A DNA stretch of 14,140 bases from DATDCY01 sp031406795 [NCBI: Candidatus Rokuibacteriota bacterium] (GCA_031406795.1 JANOHV010000061.1:1-14140), one strand, 5' to 3'; counted from the first letter of the stretch, positions 7,424 through 13,867 are shown. The notes: a model not told the origin generated them from the letters alone. A program made the numbers and translations.

Positions 7424-8598
7424 CGGTCGACCTCCCCGAGCACGATGTCGATGCTGCCGATGATCGCCACCAGGTCGGCGAGGTACTGCCCCCGCGCCAT
7501 CTCCTCGAGCGCCGCGAGGTTGACGAACGAGGGCCCGCGCAGCTGCACGCGGATCGGCTTCGGCCCGCCGTCGCTGACGACGTAGAAGCCGACCTCGCCC
7601 TTGGTCCCCTCGACGGCGGCGTAGACCTCGCCCGGCGGCGGGCTGGCGCCGTGGATCGTGATGTGAAAATAACGGATCATCGCCTGCATGTTGCGGTGGA
7701 ACTCGGCCTTCGAGGGGCGCAGGAACTGCGGCGCGTCCGCCAGCACGGGACCGGCGGGCAGGTTCTCGGCGACCTGGGTGATCAGCCGCAGGCTCTGGCG
7801 CATCTCTTCCATGCGCACCAGGTAGCGGTCGTAGACGTCGCCGCGCCCGCCCACCGGGATCTCGAAATCCAGCTCGGCGTAGGCGGCGTAGGGCTCGGCC
7901 TTGCGCAGGTCCCACTTCACGCCGGAGCCGCGCAGGCTCGGGCCGGAGAGGCCGTAGTCGATCGCCTTCTCCGCGGAGATCACGCCGACGCCGCGCGTGC
8001 GGGCGCGGAAGATCGGGTTGTTCGTGATCAGGGACTCGTACTCCCGGATCGCCTTGGGGAAGATGGCCGCGAACTCGCGCACCTTCGGGAGGAAGGCCGG
8101 GGTGACGTCGTCGCGCACCCCGCCGATGCGGCAGAAGGCGTGGGTCATCCGCGCGCCGCAGATCTCCTCGAACAGGTCGCGGATCATCTCCTTTTCGCGG
8201 AAGCAGTAGAACAGCGGCGTGATGGCCCCGAGGTCCAGCAGGTGCGTGCCGAGCCAGATCAGATGGCTCTCGATGCGCGCCAGTTCGGCGAGCAGCACCC
8301 GCAGGTACTCGGCGCGCCGGGGCGGCTCGATCCCGAAGAGTTTCTCCGCGGCCATCGCCCAGCCATGGTTGTTGATGAAGCAGGCGAGGTAATCCAGCCG
8401 GTCGGTGTAGGGGAGAAACTGCTCATAGGTCAGGCTTTCGGCGATCTTGCCGATCCCGCGGTGCAGAAAGCCGATGTCCGGCGTGCAGCTGACCACCTTC
8501 TCCGCGTCGAGTTCGACGATCAGGCGCAGCACCCCGTGCGTGCTCGGGTGCTGCGGCCCGATGTTGATCGTCATCAGCCGCGCGTCGCTCACGCTCAC
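7420..8598 (-). CDS. nuoD: NADH-quinone oxidoreductase subunit D
   Basis: 49-kDa-type subunit (392 residues) that, with NuoB, forms the quinone-reduction site; it is a relative of [NiFe]-hydrogenase large subunits that lacks their metal-binding cysteines. Clear signatures: INIGPQHPSTHGVLRLIVEL near the N-terminus, FLHRGIGKIAE, and the C-terminal LADLVAIIGSIDIVLGEVDR. It is a stand-alone gene, not fused to nuoC as in E. coli. The start is placed at GTG 8598, which overlaps the nuoC stop as GTGA and has GGGAGG 8 bases upstream; a second in-frame GTG at 8592 is possible. Confidence 0.97.
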   Translation of the reverse strand: MSVSDARLMTINIGPQHPSTHGVLRLIVELDAEKVVSCTPDIGFLHRGIGKIAESLTYEQFLPYTDRLDYLACFINNHGWAMAAEKLFGIEPPRRAEYLRVLLAELARIESHLIWLGTHLLDLGAITPLFYCFREKEMIRDLFEEICGARMTHAFCRIGGVRDDVTPAFLPKVREFAAIFPKAIREYESLITNNPIFRARTRGVGVISAEKAIDYGLSGPSLRGSGVKWDLRKAEPYAAYAELDFEIPVGGRGDVYDRYLVRMEEMRQSLRLITQVAENLPAGPVLADAPQFLRPSKAEFHRNMQAMIRYFHITIHGASPPPGEVYAAVEGTKGEVGFYVVSDGGPKPIRVQLRGPSFVNLAALEEMARGQYLADLVAIIGSIDIVLGEVDR

Positions 8599-9080
8599 TC
8601 CGCCGCCCTCCCGGCGAGGGGGAAGTCGCGACGGTAGGGGTGGCCCTGCCAGTCCTCCGGCATCATGATCCGCCGCAGATCCGGGTGGCCGGAAAAGCGC
8701 ACCCCGAAGAGGTCGTAGGCCTCGCGCTCGAGCCAGTCGGCAGCGCGCCAGACGCCGGTCAGCGACGGGAGCGAGAGGGACTGGTCGGGAACGTCGACCT
8801 TGAGCCCGAGGCGGTAGTTGAACACGAGCGAGCGCAGGTGATAGACCACCTCGAAGCGCGGCGCGCGGGTGAGCCAGTCCACCGGGGAGATGTTGGCGAG
8901 AAAGGCGAACTGCCAGGCCTGCTGCTCCTTGAGAAAGCGGGCCAGCTCCTTCAGGCGCTCGGGCTCGACGCGCAGATAGCACTCGCCGCAGCTGCGCGAG
9001 AGCTCGCGCACGGCCCCGGGCAACCGCTCGGCGAGATCGCCAAGCAGCAGCGAACCGATGTCCCTCTGCGCGGGGATCAT
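8595..9080 (-). CDS. nuoC: NADH-quinone oxidoreductase subunit C
   Basis: 30-kDa-type peripheral-arm subunit (161 residues) that helps seat NuoD and NuoB; it has no cofactor. The family signature is intact near the C-terminus: EREAYDLFGVRFSGHPDLRR followed by IMMPEDWQGHPYRRDFPL. The central FLANISPVDWL and FEVVYHLRSL strands also match. ATG at 9080 lies 6 bases after the nuoB stop. Length is typical for an unfused NuoC. Confidence 0.96.
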   Translation of the reverse strand: MIPAQRDIGSLLLGDLAERLPGAVRELSRSCGECYLRVEPERLKELARFLKEQQAWQFAFLANISPVDWLTRAPRFEVVYHLRSLVFNYRLGLKVDVPDQSLSLPSLTGVWRAADWLEREAYDLFGVRFSGHPDLRRIMMPEDWQGHPYRRDFPLAGRAAE

Positions 9081-9086
9081 GCGCCC

Positions 9087-9602
9087 CTAGGCCTCGATCC
9101 TGATCGGGGGTGCGGGCACCCGCGGCGACTTCGCGATTGTCATTTGTTTCACACGTTCTTGCAGCAGGATGAACGCCCGGATCAGGTTCTCCGGACGCGG
9201 GGGGCACCCTTCGACGTAGATGTCGACCGGCACGATGGTGTCGACGCCCTGGACGACGCTGTAGGTGCGGAACGGGCCGCCGGCGGTGGCGCAGCCCCCC
9301 ATCGCGATCACGAACTTCGGCTCGGGCATCTGGTCGTAGAGCCGGCGGAGGATCGGCGCCATCTTGTGGGTCACCGTCCCGGCGACGATCATCACGTCGG
9401 CCTGCCGCGGCGAGGGGCGGAAGACCTCGGCCCCGAAGCGCGCGAGGTCCCAGCGCGCCGTCATCGTGTGGATCATTTCGATCGCGCAGCAGGCCAGCCC
9501 GTAGGCGACCGGCCAGAGCGAATAGGCCCGACCGAGATTGAGAACGGTGTCGACGGCGTCGGTGGCGAAGTTCTTCTCGAACCGGTCGTCGATCAGTCCC
9601 AC
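9087..9602 (-). CDS. nuoB: NADH-quinone oxidoreductase subunit B (cluster N2)
   Basis: Subunit (171 residues) carrying the terminal 4Fe-4S cluster N2 that reduces quinone. All four ligands are present: the tandem pair C38-C39 ([10 protein letters not shown]), C104 ([12 protein letters not shown]) and C133 ([10 protein letters not shown]). The start is GTG at 9602, giving [11 protein letters not shown] as in homologues, and overlaps the end of nuoA by 10 bases. The C-terminal tail after about 155 is proline-rich and poorly conserved. Confidence 0.97.
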   Translation of the reverse strand: MGLIDDRFEKNFATDAVDTVLNLGRAYSLWPVAYGLACCAIEMIHTMTARWDLARFGAEVFRPSPRQADVMIVAGTVTHKMAPILRRLYDQMPEPKFVIAMGGCATAGGPFRTYSVVQGVDTIVPVDIYVEGCPPRPENLIRAFILLQERVKQMTIAKSPRVPAPPIRIEA

Positions 9603-9970
9603 TGGAGCCCCCCGTTGCGCCAGAGGTAGCCGTACCCCAGCAGCAGCACCCCGAGAAAAATCATCATCTCGACGAAGCCGAACAGGCCGAGCGAAACGAA
9701 GTTGACCGCCCAGGGCAGCAGGAAGACCACCTCGACATCGAAGATGACCAGCAGCATCGCGAACAGGTAGAACCGGGTGCGCATCGGCAGACGCGCATCG
9801 CCGATGGGCAGGTTGCCGCATTCGTAGGCGAGGGCTTTCACCGGGTTCGGTTTCGACGGCCGCACGAAGATGCCCAGCAGGAGCGTCACCGCGCCGACCC
9901 CGGTGGCGATCAGCACGGTCAGCAGCAGGGGGGCGTAACCGAGGGCCGTATCCGCTGTCGCCGGTTCCAT
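9593..9970 (-). CDS. nuoA: NADH-quinone oxidoreductase subunit A
   Basis: First gene of the operon; a three-helix membrane subunit (125 residues) next to the quinone chamber. The signature loop KALAYECGN (45-53) and the acidic helix [20 protein letters not shown] (67-86) with D78 and E80 are intact. ATG at 9970 is preferred over an in-frame ATG at 10003 because a GGAGG site (9982-9978) sits 7 bases upstream and homology begins there. The promoter at 10013-10042 would leave a leader of roughly 35 bases. Confidence 0.96.
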   Translation of the reverse strand: MEPATADTALGYAPLLLTVLIATGVGAVTLLLGIFVRPSKPNPVKALAYECGNLPIGDARLPMRTRFYLFAMLLVIFDVEVVFLLPWAVNFVSLGLFGFVEMMIFLGVLLLGYGYLWRNGGLQWD

Positions 9971-9977
9971 CCATCCG

Positions 9978-9982
9978 CCTCC
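9978..9982 (-). promoter_or_regulatory. Ribosome binding site of nuoA
   Basis: GGAGG on the minus strand, 7 bases before ATG 9970. It decides the nuoA start against the longer in-frame ATG at 10003, which has no comparable site. Confidence 0.8.
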
Positions 9983-10012
9983 GTCGTGGCCACCAACCTG
10001 CAAACGGGCGAT

Positions 10013-10042
10013 AATCTAGTCGGAAAGCTTTCCGTGTGTCAA
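10013..10042 (-). promoter_or_regulatory. sigma70-type promoter of the nuo operon
   Basis: Read on the minus strand: a perfect -35 box TTGACA (10042-10037), an 18-base spacer (10036-10019), and a -10 box TAGATT (10018-10013, 4 of 6 consensus bases). Transcription would start near 10006, giving a leader of about 35 bases before nuoA ATG 9970. It is the only strong promoter-like sequence I see upstream of the operon. Most of the spacer is the palindrome listed separately. Confidence 0.7.
10021..10034. promoter_or_regulatory. 14-bp perfect palindrome inside the nuo promoter spacer (candidate operator)
   Basis: CGGAAAGCTTTCCG is its own reverse complement and lies entirely between the -35 and -10 boxes. 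A dimeric regulator bound here would block RNA polymerase or, as MerR-type proteins do at longer spacers, distort the promoter. It does not match the Rex or FNR consensus as I know them, so the binding protein is unknown. Confidence 0.5.
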
Positions 10043-10064
10043 GGACGGATCCGAAGGCGGCTTG

Positions 10065-10082
10065 AAAACGGCACTCTCGCCG
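10065..10082 (-). terminator. Weak hairpin with T run after the small TPR gene
   Basis: On the minus strand CGGC, a 6-base loop, then GCCG and TTTT (stem 10082-10079 with 10072-10069, T run 10068-10065). It sits about 40 bases after the stop at 10122 and just upstream of the nuo promoter. The stem is only 4 bp, so it may be inefficient or not a terminator. Confidence 0.25.
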
Positions 10083-10121
10083 CGCCCGCCACCGCCGGCT
10101 GCCGAGCATTCGCGCGTGCGG

Positions 10122-10589
10122 CTAGGGCTTCACCCCGAGCTTTTCGGCGGCCTCGTCGTCCGACGGGTCGATCCGCACCACCTCGCGCCAGGCTTCGCGG
10201 GCCCGCTCGCTCTCGCCGACCCGTTCCCAGCTGCGCGCGAGCTGCCACCAGCGGTCGGGGTCGTCCCGCTCGCGCAGGAACGGGTCCTCGAGCGCCTCGT
10301 CGGCCTGCGCCCAGGCCAGATCCGCGAGAGCGTCGCGCTCCTCGTCGCGCAGCCCGGGCGCGGCGGCCCGGGCGCGCGTCTGCTCGATCAGCGCCACGAT
10401 CGAACGCAGGCGGCCGTCGGGGTCGGCCGCTTGCGGGGCCGGCGCACGGATGGCGGAGCGCTCGTGAGGCAGCACCTGCGAGTTGACCGCCGGCGCCGTC
10501 CGGGCGGGAACGGCGATGAACACCGCCGCCGCGAGTGCGGTCAGCGCCGCCGAAAGTGCCGGATTTCGAGCTCCGCTCACCATTGCCAT
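10122..10589 (-). CDS. Exported small protein with one TPR-like unit
   Basis: Not recognised as a named family. The 155-residue product begins with a likely signal sequence: a basic start (GAR), a hydrophobic stretch about 11-28, and an Ala-x-Ala style end near 30-34. There is no lipobox cysteine. Residues 57-112 are charged helix. The C-terminal part (about 114-151, from WWQLARSWERVGESERAREA through VVRIDPSDDEAAEKLG) reads as a single TPR motif, suggesting a periplasmic protein-protein contact role. The start at ATG 10589 has only a weak AAAGG about 9 bases upstream; ATG 10583 is an alternative. It points the same way as nuoA but is separated from it by the nuo promoter, so co-regulation is not required. 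Confidence 0.7.
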   Translation of the reverse strand: MAMVSGARNPALSAALTALAAAVFIAVPARTAPAVNSQVLPHERSAIRAPAPQAADPDGRLRSIVALIEQTRARAAAPGLRDEERDALADLAWAQADEALEDPFLRERDDPDRWWQLARSWERVGESERAREAWREVVRIDPSDDEAAEKLGVKP

Positions 10590-10654
10590 CTCGGGGCGCC
10601 TTTCATCCGGTGCGGGCCGCGGGCGCCGACCGTCGGTATGGTACTGTATCCGGG

Positions 10655-11101
10655 ATGATCGCCGACCATGCCCGTCCCGAAAAGTCCGTGCTCTCGCGCG
10701 CCGCGCGTCTGATGAACAAGGCCCGGGACGCTTTCTACGACCGTCGCTACGAAGAAGCCGTCGAGCGCTGCCAGGAAACGCTGGAGGCGCTGCTCCCGCC
10801 CGGAGATGGCGCCGCCGCGCAGATGCCGCAAACGGCGCCGCCGACCCCCGACGACCTGGCGGTCCGCTTCCTTGAATGCTACGCCGGGCTGTTGCCGCTT
10901 CTGGAGGCGGAGCGGATCGCCGCCGTCTTCACTTTCTTCGTGCGCCGCAAGGCGCGGTTTCGCTACGAACGCGGGCGGCCCCTGCCCCGCCGCGAGTGGT
11001 GGGATTTCCTGCAGATTTCCCGCGAGGATGCCTCCGAGGTGCTGACCGCGACGCGTCTCGCCCTGGAAGCAATTCAACGGGCGACCCCTCCGGAGAGCTA
11101 G
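10655..11101 (+). CDS. Conserved-looking hypothetical helical protein
   Basis: The only plus-strand gene I support. Its 148-residue product is cytoplasmic and mostly helical: an N-terminal helical hairpin (about 14-48, ending DRRYEEAVERCQETLEALL) resembling a TPR or HEPN-type unit, a Pro/Ala linker (49-65), and a second helical region (66-143) with the aromatic/basic patches FFVRRKARFRYERG and REWWDFLQ. I do not recognise the family and assign no function. Codon use (G/C in third positions) is like the neighbouring genes, supporting real coding. ATG 10655 lacks a clear Shine-Dalgarno site, so the start is uncertain. It diverges from the gene at 10589 and converges on the response regulator; the two convergent stops share CTAG (11098-11101). 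Confidence 0.7.
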   Translation: MIADHARPEKSVLSRAARLMNKARDAFYDRRYEEAVERCQETLEALLPPGDGAAAQMPQTAPPTPDDLAVRFLECYAGLLPLLEAERIAAVFTFFVRRKARFRYERGRPLPRREWWDFLQISREDASEVLTATRLALEAIQRATPPES

Positions 11102-11643
11102 ATCCCTTCGAGGTTGCGCAGCAGGAGTTCCTCGAGGTTCTTCGAGGACTTGTTCAGGTATTTTTTCGCCTTGAGCTGCCCGAGCTTCTTGAGCAGCTCG
11201 GGGGTCGGGGCGCTCGCGGTGAGAATGAGCACGGGGAGGTTTTCGTCCATCGCCTTGAGCACGCCCAGCGTCTGGAAACCGTCGATCAGCCCGGGCATGT
11301 TCAAGTCGAGGATCGCCAGCGCCACCCGCTCGCCGGGGTTCGCCGCGTTGGCCCGCAGCCCGGCCGCGAGCGCGCGGACCGCCTCGATGCCGTCGCCGGC
11401 CTCGACGATCTGGTGGTGGGTCTGTTCGAGGATGTCGCGGATTCGCATCCTGAAGAAGGGCTGATCGTCGATGACCAGCACGCGCGTGACCTGCGCGGCC
11501 TCGGGCTCCCGTTCCGGCGGCGAGTCGAAGACGCCGACGTTGCGCCCGGCGACCTCGCCGCCGCAGACCGAACAGAGGCTGCGATTGCCCTCCAGGGTGA
11601 AATACTCCTCGCCAAAGCCACAATTGCAGACCGCTTCGGCCAT
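11098..11643 (-). CDS. Zinc-ribbon plus receiver-domain response regulator, no output domain
   Basis: A 181-residue protein. Residues 6-27 contain C6-x-C8 and C24-x2-C27, a likely zinc ribbon or knuckle. After a linker (about 31-52) comes a full receiver domain (53-180) with acidic pair D59-D60, phospho-acceptor D113 in ILDLNMP, T142 in ILTAS, and switch lysine K165 in YLNKSS. It has no DNA-binding or enzymatic output, so it probably acts by protein contact, with phosphorylation by an unlinked histidine kinase; no kinase lies in the window. The start at 11643 is 3 bases after the TPR gene, with AGAAGAAG just upstream, indicating the last gene of the bamD operon. The three-base insertion-like 'GLIDGF' after D113 is slightly unusual. 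Confidence 0.85.
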   Translation of the reverse strand: MAEAVCNCGFGEEYFTLEGNRSLCSVCGGEVAGRNVGVFDSPPEREPEAAQVTRVLVIDDQPFFRMRIRDILEQTHHQIVEAGDGIEAVRALAAGLRANAANPGERVALAILDLNMPGLIDGFQTLGVLKAMDENLPVLILTASAPTPELLKKLGQLKAKKYLNKSSKNLEELLLRNLEGI

Positions 11644-11646
11644 GCG

Positions 11647-12375
11647 CTACTTCTTCTGCTGCTCTTTGATGAATTCGAGATAAACCTGGACGGCCTTGTC
11701 GTTCGGGCTGGCCTTGAGCGCGGTCTTCCAGACCCGCACCGCCCGGTCGATCAGGCCGCGCATGTAGTAGGTGACGCCCAGGTGCAGGTAGGCCGGAACG
11801 TACTTGGCGTTGACCTTGAGGGCTTCCTGGAACTCGAGGAGCGCGGCGTCGAAATCCCCGTTCTCGCGCAGCGCGACGGCGAGCTTCGTGCGCAGGTCCG
11901 CGAACTTCGGGCCGAGGTGCACGGCCTTGCGGTACTCCTCGATGGCCTCGGCCAGCAACCCCAGATCGAAGTAGATGTCGGCCAGGTCCGCGTGCTGGTT
12001 GGCCAGCTTGCCGCGAATGAAGGGGTCGAGCGCGCCGGTGCCGGTCTGGGTGAAACGCGCCGCGTTCTGGAACGCGGTGCTCGCCTTCTCGTAACGTCCC
12101 AGGTTGTTGTAGGTGACGGCCAGATTCAGCGCGGCCTCGGTGTAGCGCGGATTGAGTTCGAGCGCTTTCTCGAACGCCTTGGCGGCGCGACCGAAAGCGC
12201 CCCGCTGGTGATAGATCACGCCCAGTTTGTTGAAGACGTCGGCGAAGAACGGCGCCTCCGTCGAGAGCTTCTCGAGCAGTTTTTCCGCTTCGGCGAAGTT
12301 CTCCTTCTCGTAGAGCTTGCGGGCCAGCAGGTAAGTCTCGTGAATCTGTTCGGAGTCCGGTTTCGCCGCGGCCAT
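11647..12375 (-). CDS. Tetratricopeptide repeat protein (about six repeats)
   Basis: A 242-residue soluble protein without a signal sequence, built almost wholly of TPR units at about 11-44, 45-78, 79-112, 125-158, 159-192 and 193-226, each with the usual A/G/Y spacing (for example DVFNKLGVIYHQRGAFGRAA). Such arrays are protein-binding scaffolds; the partner is not shown by sequence. It sits 12 bases after the bamD-like gene and 3 bases before the receiver protein, so one plausible partner is that receiver (inference). ATG 12375 follows an AAGGGAGG site. The C-terminus is lysine-rich (EQQKK). Confidence 0.9.
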   Translation of the reverse strand: MAAAKPDSEQIHETYLLARKLYEKENFAEAEKLLEKLSTEAPFFADVFNKLGVIYHQRGAFGRAAKAFEKALELNPRYTEAALNLAVTYNNLGRYEKASTAFQNAARFTQTGTGALDPFIRGKLANQHADLADIYFDLGLLAEAIEEYRKAVHLGPKFADLRTKLAVALRENGDFDAALLEFQEALKVNAKYVPAYLHLGVTYYMRGLIDRAVRVWKTALKASPNDKAVQVYLEFIKEQQKK

Positions 12376-12387
12376 GATCCTCCCTTG

Positions 12388-13164
12388 CTACCCCTTGGAT
12401 TTGTCGAGATCCTTGACGAAACGACTCTGCGGGTACTCCCGCCGCAGCTGTTCGTGGAACTGGTCGGCTTTTTCCTGCTCGTGCAATTCGCGGTAACAGT
12501 TCCCGAGCCGGTAGAGCGCCTGGTCGGCATACCCGGTGTCGGCGAACTCGCGCAGCACGACTTCGTAGCGGCCCGCGGCCGCCCGTTGCTTCCCGGTCCG
12601 GCGGTAGAAGTCCGCGACGTACAACTCGTGCTCGGCCAGCCGGCGACGGACGGCGACGAGCCCCGCGCGGGCCGACTCGAGCAGCGCCGAGCGCGGGTAG
12701 GCCCGCAGCAGGGCATCGAACGCGGCCTGCGCCTTGCGCGCCGGTTCCGGCGAGCGGTCGGGGCCGCCCATCAGCTTCTGCCAGGAGGTCGCGACCCTGA
12801 ACTGCGCGTAGTCGGCGCGCGGGTTGTGCGCGTGCAGGCGCAGGAACTCGGTGTAGGCCTCGACCGCGGCGGGATACTCCTCCTTGTTGAAATACGCATC
12901 GGCGAGGGAGATCTGGATGTCGACGTCCAGGTCGGCGTTCCGATAGCCCTTTGCGGCCTCCTTGAAAGCCGTGAGCGCCTCGTCGTACTTCTCCCGGGCC
13001 GCCAGCAGCGCGCCCTGGTCGTACCACTCCTGCGCGGTCTTCTCGCGGACGGTCCCGCCTTTTCCCGCGCACCCCGCAAGCAGCAGCGCGGCGAGGACGG
13101 CCCCGGCGCAAGCCGAAAGAACAAAGTTCGACGGCGCAGTTCTACGAATCACGGTCTGTTCCAC
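12388..13164 (-). CDS. bamD: BamD-like outer-membrane assembly lipoprotein
   Basis: A lipoprotein of up to 258 residues resembling BamD (YfiO/ComL), the TPR lipoprotein that works with BamA to insert beta-barrels in the outer membrane. Signal: RR-containing n-region, hydrophobic stretch 14-30, lipobox L29-A-G-C32; the +2 residue is Ala, so sorting to the outer membrane is expected. The mature part has TPR units from about 46 on. The order of motifs (NPRADYAQFRVATSWQKL, then a proline-containing loop, RKAQAAFDALLRAYPRSALL, RLAEHELYVADFYRRTGKQ, and a final TPR pair) follows BamD rather than generic TPR proteins. The GTG at 13164 is only one base from the AGAAGG site, so GTG 13152 (13 bases away, and a cleaner signal peptide) may be the true start. 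First gene of a three-gene operon. Confidence 0.85.
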   Translation of the reverse strand: MEQTVIRRTAPSNFVLSACAGAVLAALLLAGCAGKGGTVREKTAQEWYDQGALLAAREKYDEALTAFKEAAKGYRNADLDVDIQISLADAYFNKEEYPAAVEAYTEFLRLHAHNPRADYAQFRVATSWQKLMGGPDRSPEPARKAQAAFDALLRAYPRSALLESARAGLVAVRRRLAEHELYVADFYRRTGKQRAAAGRYEVVLREFADTGYADQALYRLGNCYRELHEQEKADQFHEQLRREYPQSRFVKDLDKSKG

Positions 13165-13190
13165 CCCTTCTCGATGATAGACATCTCGAA

Positions 13191-13219
13191 AAGCTAATGT
13201 TGTCGACGGTTTCTGTCAA
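13191..13219 (-). promoter_or_regulatory. sigma70-type promoter of the bamD-like operon
   Basis: On the minus strand: a perfect TTGACA (13219-13214), a 17-base spacer and TAGCTT (13196-13191, 3 of 6). The predicted start near 13184 gives a leader of about 20-30 bases before the bamD-like GTG. The local A+T-rich patch contrasts with the GC-rich surroundings. Confidence 0.6.
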
Positions 13220-13232
13220 TAAGTTTCTGGCC

Positions 13233-13254
13233 GTCCCCGCCGGCCGGCAGGGAC
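13233..13254. repeat. GC-rich inverted repeat between dksA and the bamD promoter
   Basis: A 22-base near-palindrome: 9-bp arms (GTCCCTGCC and GGCGGGGAC on the minus strand, with one G-T pair) around a GGCC loop. It follows the dksA stop by about 145 bases and lies 14 bases upstream of the bamD -35 box. No T run follows on either strand, so a classical intrinsic terminator is doubtful; a terminator of another kind or a protein site is possible. The rest of 13255-13397 is GC-rich and holds no gene I can support. Confidence 0.45.
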
Positions 13255-13397
13255 GCGGCGACGGGGGACGGGCCGCACTGCAGCGCCCGGTGCGCGCGCC
13301 TGCCGGACGGCGGCGCCCGATGAATGCCAACGGATTTCGATGTGCCCTGGAATGCCACCGGGCGCACCGGCGCAGGGCCGGCGCGCTGCGGCGGCGG

Positions 13398-13763
13398 TCA
13401 CTGCCCCTGCGACTTCTCTTCGGCTTCCTGGCGGCTCTTGCAGTCGATGCACAGTGTCGTGACGGGACGCGCGATGAGCCGCTTGACGTCGATCTCCTCG
13501 CCGCACTCCTCGCAGGTTCCGTAACTCCCGTCCGCCATGCGCACCAGGGCGGACTCGATCTTCTTGAGCAGCTTCTCCTCGCGCTCGCGCAGCCGGATCG
13601 TGAAGCTCTGATTGAGTTCGACGGTTGCCACATCGCCCGAGTCGAGCAGGTCTTCACGGTCGCTGCTCAACTCCCGGTCCCCGATTTCAAGCGCCCCGGA
13701 GGTTATCTTCTCCTGAAGATCGGTGAGATCCTTGCGGATCTTCTCCAAGTCCCTTTTTCTCAT
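13398..13763 (-). CDS. dksA: Short DksA/TraR-family RNA polymerase-binding regulator
   Basis: A 121-residue member of the DksA family, which enters the RNA polymerase secondary channel and adjusts transcription with ppGpp. The zinc finger C84-x2-C87-x17-C105-x2-C108 (YGTCEECGEEIDV to LCIDCKS) is complete. The coiled-coil tip keeps the DxxDxA motif required by E. coli DksA: D41, D44, A46, followed by RLREREEKLLKKIESAL as in DksA. The N-terminal region is about 30 residues shorter than in E. coli DksA (151). ATG 13763 has AAAGG 8 bases upstream, and a good promoter precedes it. It appears monocistronic. Whether it is the main DksA or a paralogue cannot be told from this window. Confidence 0.9.
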   Translation of the reverse strand: MRKRDLEKIRKDLTDLQEKITSGALEIGDRELSSDREDLLDSGDVATVELNQSFTIRLREREEKLLKKIESALVRMADGSYGTCEECGEEIDVKRLIARPVTTLCIDCKSRQEAEEKSQGQ

Positions 13764-13797
13764 TGCGTGAACCTTTCATGGGAGGTAATGGGGTCCG

Positions 13798-13827
13798 TGT
13801 ATACCACACCTGAAACCGCCGATTCAA
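13798..13827 (-). promoter_or_regulatory. Extended -10 promoter of the dksA-like gene
   Basis: On the minus strand: TTGAAT (13827-13822), an 18-base spacer, then TATACA (13803-13798) preceded by TGG, an extended -10 element. The predicted start near 13791 leaves a leader of about 28 bases before ATG 13763, containing the AAAGG ribosome site. Confidence 0.6.
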
Positions 13828-13845
13828 CTTCTTCCTTCGCGCCCC

Positions 13846-13867
13846 GATCCGCGCGTACGCACGGATC
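13846..13867. repeat. Palindromic repeat, copy 1
   Basis: A 22-bp palindrome with a single mismatched pair; each end reads GATCCG...CGGATC around a GCGTACGC core. It lies about 20 bases upstream of the dksA-like -35 box. Copy 2 at 14023-14044 shares the first eleven bases (GATCCGCGCGT) and most of the other arm. Confidence 0.6.

Noticed and set aside
10577-13111. Long minus-strand frame spanning several genes, and the plus-strand frame at 10876-13197
   Set aside because: Both cross the real reading frames of the receiver, TPR and BamD genes, whose motifs are unambiguous; they are shadows.
13283-13365. 10-bp inverted repeat (13283-13292 with 13356-13365) in the dksA to bamD spacer
   Set aside because: A loop of about 63 bases in very GC-rich sequence; matches of this size are expected by chance.
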